Origin: Phytophthora quininea
Lineage: Eukaryota > Oomycota > Peronosporomycetes > Peronosporales > Peronosporaceae
Assembly (NCBI GenBank): GCA_011947345.1
Contig: JAAVTG010000642.1
Location: 62,001-126,000 of the forward strand
DNA: 64,000 bases
Direction of reading: 5' to 3'
A model generated the notes under the pieces. It was not told the origin of the DNA. It worked only from the letters and a program-made list of their open reading frames with translations, and made no database searches. This document shows positions 19,801 to 31,467 of this stretch, piece by piece. Position numbers and translations under genes: made by a program. Every line of letters starts with the position of its first letter. Positions within the stretch are counted from its first letter, which is position 1.

Positions 19801-22800
19801 ATGAGCGACACCATCGACGAGGCTCCTCGCACCGAAACAACTCCACCGGTGCTAGTGCCCGCTGCCGGTCACACACGGATTGGCATGGTCGACGAAACTG
19901 AAGAGAAGGTCGCTGCCGCCGTTCTCATGAAGGACGACGGCAAGACCAAGGTTCCTGGTGGTGGTAACGAAACGGAGCTCCTGACGCTGATGCGTGGGCT
20001 CGCGGGAAGGCTGGATCGACTTGAGGAGTCGCAGTCCAAGCTGGAGAAGACGTTGAAGGAAGACCGGATGAAGCGCGAACGCAAGATAGATCCACTTCTC
20101 ACACCACCCATGGACACGAGTCTGTTCTCATCTGGACTTGGTCGTGGAGCACGCATGCACATCGACCAACTCGGAGGCTCACCACGTACGCCAGTTACGA
20201 GATCGCCGGTGAGGCCGGCGGCAGCACATCAGTACTTCGGGATGCAGCAACACGGATACGGAGGGCAGGCTTCCGAACTGCAGCGACTGTATGCGGCAGA
20301 ACAGGCTCGGGTTCAGCAACCGCCTGCGCCGGCACAACAGCCACAAGCTGCTGCACCACAGCCGGGAATTGGTCAACAGAACCAGGCAGGAGTGCGATAC
20401 CCTGATGCACGTCAAAAGAAGCTAGCCATTCGCACGTTCAACGGCAAAGAGCTGTACGTTGGTTTGGGCTCGGGTTTCTTGGAGTGGGGAAGGCGTTTTG
20501 AACGGCAAGTGGCACTTGCTCAGTTCGGCTGCGGTTTCCTGTGGCCAGAAGATGTGAAGGTCGATTTGCTGGGGAGCTACCTGTCGGGGACTGCGGAGAA
20601 ATATTATAACAGACAAGTCGAGGCCTGGTGGTCTCAGATGCCGACGTTGCAATACGTGATGGAGCGGATGCTGGAGACATTCAAAACCAACATCACACCA
20701 GCTCAGGCAATGAAACTGTTCACGGCACCAAAGGACTCGAAACGCACGTGGCCGGAACACTACATGTACCTGGTCGCAATCTCAGAGGCGTGCGGAGGAG
20801 GTGCAGACTACCTAGTCTTGAACAACATCGTGCAGTATGCGTCCGCGGACCTACGCACGGTGCTGATGGCCAAAGTGGACGGGACCAGGACAGATTACTT
20901 GCAGCAATCGGAAGAGCTCGCGCACTTTGCTCAGTCGTGGGAGCTGGAACCCAAGAGCAAGAACTTCGGGAAGGAGACAGTCAGTGCTGTTGGTGAGTTT
21001 CGCCGTAAGGAGACACGGCGTTGCCACAAGTGCGGGCAGGTCGGCCATTTGCGGGCTGCGTGTCCAAGCATAGAGGAGACGGCTGACATAACGCTGGCAG
21101 TGAACGAGGCGGATATGAACACGGAGATGGTCTGGATTCTAGACAGCGGATCCAGTCGCCATTTAGTCAACGACGAGTCGTGGCTAGAGAACGTGGAACC
21201 GTTCGTGGACTCGTGTGCACAAGCCAACGGAGATCCACTCAACATCACCTTGAAGGGCACGCTGACACTGAGGGTAACGGCGTGTGGAAAAGAGCAAACC
21301 GTGAAGCTAGAGGATGTGTACTACGCCGAGAATTTAGTGCAAAACCTCATTTCTTACGGGAAGTTGGACAAGAAGGGCTATGCACTGGCAGAAAAGAGTG
21401 GACGCCGAGTCTTGGCCGGCAAGAATGGCGGACGCGTGGTTTTCGACGTGGATTTGCAAAGGTCTGTGCTCGTCGTGCGTGCGAGCGTTGTGAAGAAATT
21501 TGAAGCTCCGTCGAGAGTGATCATGGCGGTTCTGGATGAGGAAGCCGCTAAAACATCAGCAACAGCGAGCAGCGTGCAAAGAGGCACCTTGGTGGACTTT
21601 CACAAAAGGCTGGGTCATTTAAACTATGACGCTGTTGAGAGGCTTGCGCGCGATCCGAGTTCGGGCATCGAGCTTACGGACCATCGTCGCGTAAACTGCC
21701 TAACCTGTGCGCAGGGAAAGCAGACGAAGAATAACAGCGCGAAGAAAGACACCGGTACGAACTCGCCGATAGATCGCATAGGAGGAGTCATTTGCTCCGA
21801 TCTAAAAGGGCCGATGACACCGCGGGATCGCCTGAACAACCGGTACATGATCAACTTTGTGGATCACTACAGCAACTACTGCAGGGTGTTCCTGGCACGA
21901 ACGAAAGATGCAGCGGCGAAGCAGTTTGAGCATTTCCTGGCGTTTTTTGAGAAGCGGTTTGACTGCCGTATACACGTACTCCGAACGGATTCGGGGGAGA
22001 ATATGAAAATGTGGATTTGTTTTGCAAGAAAACAGGAGTGGCGAGACAGCGTAGCGAGGCACGCAACCAGTCCAGCAACGGAAAGGCCGAACGGATGCAC
22101 CGGACGATCATGAATATGGCACGTTGCATGATTTTCGCCTGCGGACTCCCGCTAAATTTCTGGGGGATGCCGTGCAGTATGCCGCGTACATTCTCAATCG
22201 AGCGCCGACCAATTCGAATCCTGGGCGTGTTTCTCTGATCAAGCTTCTGACGAAGCAAACGCCACAGCTCGGCGAGATTGTCGTGTTCGGCTCGCCATGT
22301 ACGGTGTACCGGAACCCGGTGAAGAAGAACTTCGCGCAACGGGCGCAGCAGGGGATGATTGTCGGGATCGGTGAAGAGACGAAAGGGTACCGCGTGTACC
22401 TTCCGAAGGACAAGGTAGTTGTGACTACGCAGCACGTTAGAAATATTGAAACTCTCGACAAAGAGCAGAACGAGAACGTGCAGAAGCTATACCTTCAGGA
22501 CGACGAAGAGGGAGTCGGGGAGGGTCTGCGGGAGACGCGACTGCGGCCGCGAGCGAACCGGAGAAGAAGTCCAAGAAGAAGACGAAAAAGAAGAAAACCT
22601 ACACGAGAGAGCGACATATGACGCGCTCTGTAGCTCGACAAGCTGAGCAGGAGGTGGCCGAGGCCGTGCAACAGGAGGAGTCGAGCAGAGACGTGGTAAA
22701 CAGTGTGACTGAGGTTGATCCGAGAAACTACCGTGAGGCTATGCGTAGCCGTCACAAAGAGAAATGGATGAAAGCCATGGAGGAGGAGCTGCGGGCTCTA

Positions 22801-24320
22801 GAAGAGAATGATGTGTGGAAAGTAGTGACGAGGCCTCGGGGGTCCGAGTGCTGCACACGAAATGGGTTTTCAAGACCAAGTTAGACGCGGAAGGAATTAT
22901 TGAGCGTCTAAAAGCAAGGCTTGTTGCCTGCGGGAACGAGCAGGAATTCGGGGTGAATTACGGGATCACGTTCGCCGGGGTCATTGACATGACCAGCGTC
23001 AAGCTGATATTGGTGTTGGCGCGCAAGTGGCGAGTCCCGGCGAAACATGGAGATGTCCCGAATGCGTACGTCAAGGCGGAGAAGGAGGCTGAACTCGACA
23101 TTTTCATTCGGATTCCGCAAGGAATGGTAATCTCGGAGGAAGTGCGGGCGCAACTAGGCGTCGATAGTGACGAGGAGTTGGCACTGGAACTGAAGAAGGC
23201 GTTATACGGACTGAAACAGGCTGGGCGTCTGTGGAACAAGCTCCTGCATAAGAAGCTAGTGGGGATTGGATTTGAGCAGAGCCTTACGGATATGTGCGTG
23301 TATTTCAGGTCGCGCGATGGAATTTTGCTGGTGGTAGGCGTGTACGTGGACGACCTGCTCGTCACGGGCACAAAGGAGGCAGCCGTGAGCTCTTTTTCGG
23401 GGAGCTGAAGGAGTTCTCCGTTAAGGACCTCGGACGAGCCAGCAAATTTCTCGGGATGCGGGTCGTGTACGACGAGATGCACGGGTATGACTTAGACCAG
23501 GAGGTGACTATCCAAGAGATGCTGAAGGAATACGGCATGGAGCATGCACACGGAGTGCGGACTCCGATTGGGTCGGAATGGAATGAGCGTCAGGAAGCCG
23601 AACGCGAGAAGCTGCCTGTGTCTGGGGATAGCGAAGTCGTGACCGTCAAGAAGTTCCAGTCGTTAGTCGGGAGCCTGTTATGGGTGGCGCGCTGTACGCG
23701 ACCGGATATTGCATTTGCGGTGCACAAGGCGACACGAAGCACACATGACCCGAGCGTAATGGACTGGAAATTGGCCAAGAGGATTTTAAGATACCTCGGG
23801 GGACGAAGGGGCTGAGGCTCCGGATGCGTGGAAACGGACAGACGCATGAGTTGCTGGAAGTCATCGCGTACAGCGATGCGGACTTTGCAGCCGACAAGGA
23901 AGACCGAAAATCCGTCACGGGTGGACTGGTCATGGTGGACGGGATGCCGGTCAGCTGGACTTGTAAGAAGCAAGGGGAGTCTCGTTATCAACCATGGAGG
24001 CTGAATACACGGCAGCGTCGGTGATGGCGGCAGAGCTTCTTGGGGTCCGAGAACTGCTCGGAGAGCTGCGTGTCAGGCACGACGTGCCCATGATACTACG
24101 TGTTGATAACCAAGCCGCGCTCAAGCAGCTGGACGGTGAAGGTGCATCCTCGAAGGTGAAACATATTGACGTTCAAATCAAGTTCGTGGGGGACTACGCG
24201 AAACGAGGAGTCCTGAAACCGGAGTACTGTGAAGGTGAACGGATGCCGGCGGATTTGATGACCAAGGCGGTCGGAACGCCGAGGTTGATGGTTCTAAGGA
24301 GTGCAGTTGGGCTGCACTGA
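19801..24320 (+). pseudogene. Copia gag-pol polyprotein with about six single-base frame breaks
   Basis: The start at 19801 opens 730 residues of gag and early pol. There is a coiled region, a CCHC zinc knuckle ([14 protein letters not shown], about 21024), the protease motif [11 protein letters not shown] (about 21135), a GAG-pre-integrase segment ([10 protein letters not shown]), and the integrase core ([18 protein letters not shown]). The reverse transcriptase follows with WVFKTKLDAEG and the YVDDLL catalytic motif (about 23343), then RNase H with DADFA and MEAEYTAAS. Breaks fall near 21990, 22840, 23388, 23795 and 23970, nearly all one missing base in a G-rich run, plus one near 22620. 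Each side remains conserved. Given identical LTRs these breaks look like sequence contractions; if real, the copy was mobilised in trans. Confidence 0.9.
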
Positions 24321-24386
24321 ATTGGATTGAGATGAGTGTGCTTGTACAAGTACATTCCGCTGTTCGACGCCGCCGGTGAGGAGGAG

Positions 24387-24565
24387 TGTTGGAAAGTGGT
24401 AGTCGACCAGGGATCTGCGGGCACCGGGCAGCTGTGTTAGCGGTAGGTAAAGTCTAGGACAGGGCAGGACTCGGCGTGCGCCCGAGACTCTAAATCTCAC
24501 TTTCTCTTTTGCTTTCTGGAACTCTGAGTGTAGCAGGAACCCGCCAACAACGGCGGGTATCAACA
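24387..24565 (+). repeat. 3' LTR of Copia element
   Basis: 179 bp, same sequence by eye as 19608-19786, followed by target duplication TGAGC at 24566-24570. Confidence 0.93.
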
Positions 24566-26162
24566 TGAGCTTCGTGGACGAGTACGCCGCCAGCGTCTCG
24601 CCCCCTGCGACGCCCCGCCGCTCCTGCAGAGCTCGACGACCCCGTTGACGCCGTCGACGATCGTCATGGCGCCAAATTCCTCTGTTGATACAATTACGAG
24701 GAGCCCCCAACAGCTAGTTCTACCAACTCCGGCACGACAGAAATCGTCGAAACCGAGAAAACCTCAAGCCAATCCGAACCGCGCTCGCAATGAGCTTCGG
24801 TTCGAGTTGGCGTATCTGCGAGAAAGGTGGAGCAGCTGCAGTCGGAGCTGCGTGCTCTGCAGCAAAGCTCAGGGAAGACTGGAACTTGGCCAGGGTTGAA
24901 ACCCAGCGTACGTCAGGTCTCTGGAGACCAAGTGATTCTGTGAGCTGGAGTAGCCCAACGCCAGCGCGGACGGCGAGAAGTAGCAGAGCGGGAGAATGTG
25001 CGGCTCAGGATGATTGTAGACCGTCAGAGGAAGTTGGCGACGGACTTGAGCAACTTGCTAAGGAAGCGAGTGAACCAGCAGGTCTCAGAGTACTCGCACC
25101 TCAAGGATCCAAGAATTACCGAGCACCGCCTCATCCGAGTGTCGGATTTCCATGGTGACATCGGAGAATTTCAGGAATTGTTTCAACATCTTGAATCGGG
25201 TTATCAGGAGGTGGACGCAGTGCTTGCTAATAGTCTGAATGCCATGGCCGATTCGTCGGATGATGTCCACATCCGCGAAGGTGTTGATGGCAAATACTTG
25301 GAATTCTGTGCTAGCAAAGTCATGCCATTCCCAGTGCGTGCCACTTCCGAGGCAACTTGGGACCATTTCAGGGGAGCAGAGAAACACTTTGGCAATGGCG
25401 GACTGTACGAGAAAGCAGCCAGGGTAGACAGGCTCTTTCGTTCTTTCCGGGCGCAAGTATTTGTTCCTAACTTGTGTTTGTTGCTCTCGCAGAATCTGGA
25501 CTTTGAGCTGCCGTACACAGTAATCGAGGACTTTACAAAGGAGCTGTATTCCAACACGTCTCGGGCCGATATGAAAGCAAAGCAAATTGTCCGGCGCTAT
25601 GTGGAGGCGGATCGAGATATCATTGTGTTTGTGTCGAGTATCACTGCGGCCGAGGTGCAGCACAAGGCCTTCCCAGGAATGAACTACCACCTCAGAGGCT
25701 TCGTTGTCACTAAGCGCTCTCCGATGTCCACCGCGGAGAGCGAGCAAGCTCAGCTCCAGTTCTGTACACGCATCTCGTTTGACGTTGAGCCTGGCAAGTT
25801 GGTAGATTCGGATTGCAAGCAAACTCGTGCCCTCACAAAGTTCTTAATTGGCAATACGGTTGGAAACATCATGTGCTACCAGGAGCGCATCGAGAACAGT
25901 CTGATCGATCGCCAGCTCAATCAGAGATTGCAGGGGGCTGCGCTTTCAAGTGCAAAGGAAAGTATCGATACTAGCGCGAAAGCAGAAAGTGATTAATGGC
26001 ATATACTGACAGTTTACCGAACTAAAACTCACTCTACGACACTCTACGACTCTGCTACTCACTAGCAGTTGCTAGCTGGATTAGTGCACATGCCCGTTGT
26101 GTGCACAACATAGAAACAAAAACAAAACTGGTCACCATCTACGACAAGCTAACGTGGACTCT

Positions 26163-26720
26163 TCAAGCTGAAGCTGTGGGGGTCTCGATCGCGTGGCAAA
26201 CGTCTGCGTCTTCCTCGATGGCGCTCCCAGCAGCCTTTCGTTTCTTGATGACGACGGCGGCTGCCACGGCTGCGATCACTCCTGCCACGCAACCCGCGAC
26301 TGCAATGGGGACGGTGGCGCCCGAGCCCGAATTCTCCTGTGCGTCGTACTCTGCGCGTGTGGTCGAGAATGCCACGCCGACTGCACCAACGCTCTGCTGA
26401 GCAGTCTGCGAGGCTGCAGACTCGTCGGCAGGTACTGGTGTGGATAGCGAGCTCGACTTTGGGTTCTTGGTTGTGGGCTCCGGCGTCTCGAACACTGCGC
26501 CTTCGGTCGGTGCAGCCGTCGGCGCGAAGGTGGTGGGGCACGGCGTCACCACATCTTGGACAGCGCTTTCGGTTGGTGCGGCGGTCGGCGCATACGTGGT
26601 CGGTGCTGGCGTAGCAGTGTCGTTGAGACTGACCTGCGCCGGGTTCGAGTCGGGGCTCACGTCGGCGACTGCGACGCTGACGACGGCCAGGAAAGTAGCG
26701 AGGAACGAGGCGAACTTCAT
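26163..26720 (-). CDS. mucin-like single-pass membrane protein with Thr/Pro/Ala repeats
   Basis: 185 residues from the ATG at 26720, chosen because it begins a signal peptide (MKFASFLATFLAVVSVAVA); the longer upstream frame is Arg-rich and unconvincing. The ectodomain carries repeats of TAAPTE and PTTYAPTAAPTE/PTTFAPTAAPTE with spacer VQDVVTPCP, typical of heavily O-glycosylated proteins. A membrane helix (VPIAVAGCVAGVIAAVAAAVVI) precedes KKRK and a short acidic tail. The gene is intronless and intact. It is a probable cell-surface or wall protein of hyphae or spores. Architecture is shared with 11766-12224 and 18650-19330, though sequence outside the membrane segment has diverged. Confidence 0.75.
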   Translation of the reverse strand: MKFASFLATFLAVVSVAVADVSPDSNPAQVSLNDTATPAPTTYAPTAAPTESAVQDVVTPCPTTFAPTAAPTEGAVFETPEPTTKNPKSSSLSTPVPADESAASQTAQQSVGAVGVAFSTTRAEYDAQENSGSGATVPIAVAGCVAGVIAAVAAAVVIKKRKAAGSAIEEDADVCHAIETPTASA

Positions 26721-27159
26721 GGTGATGGCGGTGGGTTGGGCAGTGGAGGCTCGGAGGCAAATTGCAAAGTGATCGATCGACCCGACTGAAGATCGTCGAC
26801 GGTCAAGTCGAGACAAGTCGACGACAGACTCAACTCCTCTGCAGTCGGTCAGTCACAGCCGGCCAACGTTTTACATGTAAAGATCGTCGGTGCCCAAGTC
26901 TTTTCAGCAGTTGACAAGTTTCCGCCGTATCTCGACTTGAAGAGCCTTTACTAATACTTTGAAGCGAGCCATGTAGAATATCGACCAGGCCTATAAGCTT
27001 ATTCTGTCAGCAAAATCCACCACATTTATCCAGGCGTGGCGGGTGATCCTCTGCATGTTGACGAACACATGTCTGATGACCACCCAGTTGTTGGTCGCCG
27101 ATCCGAAACACGCAAACACTTTTTGCGAAAATGTTAAGCCACAAGAATTTTCTATCCGA
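26721..27159. other. intergenic between divergent genes, no gene seen
   Basis: Shared upstream region of the mucin-like gene (minus) and HIS7 (plus). AT-rich patches occur near 26935-27010. No supported protein or RNA. Confidence 0.4.
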
Positions 27160-27228
27160 CAGCCAATCCCGTGCTTTTCCACGATTCCACAGCCAATCCC
27201 GTGCTTTTCCACGATTCCACAGCCAATC
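27160..27228 (+). repeat. 30-bp tandem repeat with CCAAT boxes upstream of HIS7
   Basis: Two complete 30-bp units (27160-27189, 27190-27219) and the start of a third, each beginning CAGCCAAT. This places three CCAAT motifs at 30-bp spacing, 48-115 bp before the HIS7 ATG. A TCATTTC initiator-like word lies at about 27245. CCAAT boxes bind NF-Y-type factors in eukaryotes; a promoter role here is inferred from position only. Confidence 0.6.
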
Positions 27229-27275
27229 ATAGCTTAGTAACTTTCATTTCGCGATCTCCAACGACCCCTGACGAG

Positions 27276-28984
27276 ATGGTGGAGGTGACGGTGCTCGACT
27301 ACGGCGCCGGCAACGTGCGCAGCCTGAAGAACGCCATCCGCGCCGCGGGACACTCGACCAAGGACGTGACATGCGCCGAGGACATCCGCACCGCCGAGGT
27401 GCTCATCTTCCCGGGTGTGGGCAACTTTCGCGCCGCGATGGAGTTCCTCGTCTCGAGCGACTACGTGGAGGAGCTCCGCACGTACCTGCAGCAAGATCGA
27501 CGCTTCCTGGGTATCTGTCTGGGCATGCAAACCCTATTCGAAGGCAGCGAGGAGTGTCCCGAGCTCAAGGGGCTGGGGGTGATCAAGGGCACGGTGGCTC
27601 GCTTCCCATCGGATGAGGTGACGGTGCCGCACATTGGCTGGAACGGCGTCAATGCCTGGAAACAGTCGGCGCTGCTGTCGGCGCTGCCCGCCCCGGTGGC
27701 AGACGCCAAGGTCTACTTTGTGCACTCGTTCCGAGCCATCAAGACGGACAAGAACTCGGACTGGGTGCTCACCACCACCAACTACGGCGACCTGGAGTTC
27801 GTCAGCGCCGTGCAGAAGGGCAACGTCATGGCGACCCAGTTCCACCCGGAGAAGAGCGGAGCTGTGGGGATTTCTATCCTCAAGGGCTTCCTGGAGAACT
27901 TTTCGCTGGCGGACCACGACAAGGCGATCCCAAAAGCGGCCACGGCCCCCAAGACGACGCTGTCCAAGAGAGTCATCGCGTACGTGAAGGCGATAGGAAT
28001 TCTGCGGTACGAGCAGGGATATACTGATGTTTATTTGATGTTGTAGATGTTTGGACGTCCGTGCTAACGACCAGGGAGATCTGGTGGTGACAAAGGGCGA
28101 CCAGTACGACGTGCGCGAGCTCGGACGACGCCAAGGGACACGTGCGCAACATGGGCAAGCCCGTGGAGCTGTGCGAGCGCTACTATAACGAAGGCGCCGA
28201 TGAAGTGACGTTCCTTAACATCACGAGCTTCCGCGAGCAGCCGATGGGCGATCTCCCGATGGTCAAAGTGCTGGAGGCCAGCTCCGAGCGCGTGTTCGTG
28301 CCGCTCACGATCGGCGGCGGTATCCGCGAGTACGTAGACGACCAGCAAAAGACCCACTCGGCGTTGGATGTGGCTGCCATGTACTTCCGTTCTGGTGCAG
28401 ACAAGGTCTCCATCGGCAGCGACGCAGTGTACACGGCCGAGAAGTTCTATGCCAATGGGGGCAAGGGCGACGGCACCAGCTCCATCGAGACCATCTCGGC
28501 CGTGTACGGAAACCAGGCTGTCGTGGTCTCCATGGACCCCAAGCGCGTGTACGTAGCGTCGTTCTACGATGAGAACGCCAAGGGCCACAGCGTCGTCAAG
28601 CTCTCCAAACCTGGTCCGAATGGCGAGGAGTACTGCTGGTACCAGATGACGGTGCGTGGCGGCCGCGAGACGCGCGATATCGACGTGGTTAAGCTGGCGA
28701 AGGCCGTGGAGGCTCTCGGTGCGGGCGAGCTGCTGCTTAACCTCGTGGACATGGACGGCCAAAAGGCTGGCTATGATCTCGACCTCATCTCGCTAGTGAA
28801 GCAGTCGGTGACGATCCCCGTGATTGCATCCAGCGGCGCCGGTAAGCCTGAGCACTTCACAGAGGTCTTCCAGAAGACCAACTGCGATGCTGCCCTTGCG
28901 GCGGGCATCTTCCATCGCAAGGAGGTGGCCATCCAAGACGTCAAGGCGCAACTGCACGCTGATGCCATCAGTGTGCGCCTATAA
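27276..28984 (+). CDS. HIS7: imidazole glycerol phosphate synthase, fused HisH-HisF
   Basis: A bifunctional enzyme of histidine biosynthesis. The N-terminal glutamine amidotransferase (residues 1-215) shows [12 protein letters not shown], the nucleophile in [10 protein letters not shown] and the His/Glu pair in FHPEKSG. The C-terminal HisF barrel shows [30 protein letters not shown] and [13 protein letters not shown], and closes the imidazole ring to release AICAR. A 67-nt intron (27980-28046, GTACGT to TTGTAG) splits the linker, joining …RVIA to CLDVRAND. A frame break (one extra or two missing bases) lies near 28122, after DVRE. The fused form is typical of fungi, plants and oomycetes. Stop at 28984. 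Confidence 0.92.
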
Positions 28985-29121
28985 GTGCGCTCAGCAGGCC
29001 CCTTGCCTCTCACAAGACTGGATCGTACATTTCTTCGTCCTGCATACCGTGCTAGTTTCCTTTGCGCGGCACAATACTAACAAAAAAATAGAGCAACACT
29101 ACAACGCATTTCCTCTTGGGA

Positions 29122-31008
29122 CTAAGGCAGTGCCAGCATGTCTGGTCCACCATCACTTGGTGGGAAATGGAAAAGGTCTCCATCAGCCTGTTGAAGAGAA
29201 CTTGACCGTCTCGTTTTCAGCGAACGGGAAGCTCGTGGCGCTGATGTTGGCGTCGCTGCTCGAACTTCCAGCTCTCCATTGTCGCCGTCGAAGTTGTCGT
29301 CCAGGTGGCGAGATGAAAGACCCGTCATATTCACGCTCACTGCAAGTTTTAGAGCGGCTCCTGCTGTTTGAGCTCTCCACGGCATCATCGACGGCGATCT
29401 GTTGGTGCGAATCGCTCCAGCAGATTTCTCCTGACGAGCATACGAGCCATTGGGCGTGCTAACTGCCCGAGAGCGAGGACTCGATGTCTGGGGACGGTTA
29501 ACTACTTGGGTAACGAGCATCATTTGCTGCTTGTGCTTCCTGCTCGTCGATGTCGATCCGTTGGAAACATTCGACGAAGACGACGAAGGTCGAGACGGCA
29601 GTGGAGCGAATAACTGCGTGCTCTTCTCGCGCTCGAGCAAGTCCTGATAATCCAACATGATGTCCCGCGTACCATTCTGCCAGCAACAATCGCTTATCAG
29701 TACAGCTCAACCTGTCTGTTTTGACAGGCTTTCGTACCTGACTCCGCTCGATCTCGTGCAGAATTGCAACGTTTTCCTCGTGCAAGTTGGTCGCCAGAGT
29801 GGCGAGAGGTCCTTTGACGTTGTCGAGGTCGCTCTGTGTGTCTCGCAGCAGCCCAGCCAATTTCCGCATGCATGCGTCTAGTTGTTCGAGCCGCTCCTTG
29901 TGCTGGAGCAAGTGGTCGCTGGTCTTGCTCATTCGTTGCTTCACTTGCTGTGCATTCTGCAAGAGCTTTGCGTTGACTTCAGCGAGTTCGCTGTGTAATT
30001 TGTCGGCACTCGTCTTCAGCTTGGCATCCATCGAGGTCGAAAAGGAACCATGAGCGAACTGTTGCAGCTCGCCGAGAGTGTGAGTGAGATGCTTATCGCG
30101 CGCCTCTAACTGATTCACATTGTGCAGCAGTTGCGCCTGTCTTGCATCCTGAGCTCGCTTATCTTCTTGTGTCTGCGTTTGCAGTGTACTCAGCGCTTCC
30201 GTCAACGACTGCACATTTGCCAGTGCGTGGTGCATCTGCTCGTCCATCGCGCGGATTTGAGCCGTAGCCGTCTCCTCTGTTGCCTGCATCTGCACAATCG
30301 AATTTCGAGTTGCCGTCTGCTTCCGACTGAGGTCGAGCATGTTGACGTTGAGTTCGGCCAGTTGCTTTTGGCGTTGCCGGTCTCCAGTCACGTAATTGTT
30401 GAGCGACTCGAGCTGGTCTGTCATTTTGGAGATGCGAGTGGCAGCGGTGTCCAGCTCCGCCTTCTGTCCGTTGCTCTCCGGGTTGAACACTCGGATAAAG
30501 TCCTCGACGGCCAACTTGGAGCTCACTTGCTGCTCCACTTGACCCGCAAAGCTGGCGAAAAGGTCTCGCAGGTGCTGCTCCATGGCGGTACGGAGTTTCT
30601 GGAGGTCCCAGGCGTTGGCGTCGAATACAGACACGTCCAGCTTGCTATTCTGCAAGGAGATCAGCGCCGTCACGCCTGCCTTTTGGTCCAATAGAGCAGC
30701 CTGCTCCATCCGCAAGGCGTTCAGCTGAGCCTCCACTTGCGCCTGCGAGACTTTGGTCGACAACGCAGCGTCCAACTGCGCGCGAGTCACATACGACGCC
30801 AACAGTTCGGCCGTGCGATTTCTTTCTTGGTGGGCGAGGCGACTGGCTGCCGTGAGCTCGTGCACGTGCGACTTGAGGCGATCCACTTCCGCCCACAGGA
30901 AGCGACTGTCTACAAGCAAAGCAACACCACAATGTGTCAATCGAAACGAAGAGACAAAGCAGTCGTTTACTCCCAGCAGATACCTGCAATGGCCATGTGC
31001 GCTGCCAT
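29122..31008 (-). CDS. long coiled-coil protein, three exons
   Basis: Exons 30984-31008, 29738-30909 and 29122-29676 join in frame (583 residues) across introns 30910-30983 and 29677-29737, both GT-AG. The start MAAHMAIADSRFLWAEVD is at 31008. Residues 15-430 are nearly continuous heptad coiled coil with many Gln, Leu, Lys and Glu (for example QLDAALSTKVSQAQVEAQLN). The last 150 residues are Ser/Arg/Thr-rich and disordered. The intact frame, consistent splice phases and lack of breaks show a real gene. The family is not recognised. The shape suggests a cytoskeletal, centrosomal or flagellar structural protein, but there is no specific evidence. Confidence 0.8.
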
Positions 31009-31467
31009 TCTTTCACTTGTTGGACAAGGGTAAGCAAAATGAGGCCGGGAGGACTAAAATAAAGCGCTAATGACAGAGCTGGCAGCAGGAGGTCTGTGGG
31101 CATGTACTTCGTATCATGGCTGTGCAATAATGAGCAGTGGGCAGATGCAGGCCCTGGGTGCAGGCTCTGGATGTAGCACAAACAGCAACAGTCCTCAGCG
31201 AGCTTTTCGGCGATCTTCGTGCAATGTGTGACGTGTGAGAATCGGCGGTACACTAAACAGAAAATTGTGAATTTCGGCTTTGCTATCCGAACATTTGTCT
31301 CAAGCCCAAGGGGGAACAACAACAGCACGTTCCGTCGTGCGAACAGCGCTCGGCTCCGCTCTCCCGTGCGCTTCCGGGGGCTCCCAGGCTGTGGCTACTG
31401 CGCTCGACGGCTGTACCTACGTGTCCGATAGACGTCTCGTACCCCCACGCTGCTGTAGATCAAGCCC
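31009..31467. other. bidirectional promoter region, no gene seen
   Basis: Lies between the head-to-head coiled-coil gene (minus) and PP4R1-like gene (plus). No conserved frame is visible. It probably contains both promoters. Confidence 0.45.

Larger units (their letters stand above)
19608..24565 (+). mobile_element. Ty1/Copia LTR retrotransposon, complete, recent
   Basis: Two 179-bp LTRs (19608-19786, 24387-24565) that begin TG and end CA show no difference by eye. The flanks carry a 5-bp target duplication TGAGC (19603-19607 and 24566-24570). The interior encodes gag, protease, integrase, reverse transcriptase and RNase H in Copia order on the plus strand. Identical LTRs imply a very young insertion. 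It lies in the same orientation as the disrupted host gene. Confidence 0.95.
19554..25996 (+). pseudogene. bZIP-like/M96-type oomycete protein gene, split by a Copia retrotransposon
   Basis: The ATG at 19554 opens MDFLPDDEDMSVLEATMS, which is interrupted after codon 18 by the retrotransposon (19608-24565). The remaining gene continues from the target duplication at 24566: FVDEYAAS, then a basic region NPNRARNELRFELAYLRE with coiled-coil heptads (about 24775-24870). A long C-terminal domain follows (24998-25996, 332 residues). This layout of a short bZIP-like segment plus a START-like C-terminus matches the large oomycete family annotated as M96 mating-specific protein. Extra frame breaks occur near 24612 and 24825, with a TGA near 24940. 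The insertion alone should abolish the normal product. Confidence 0.7.
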
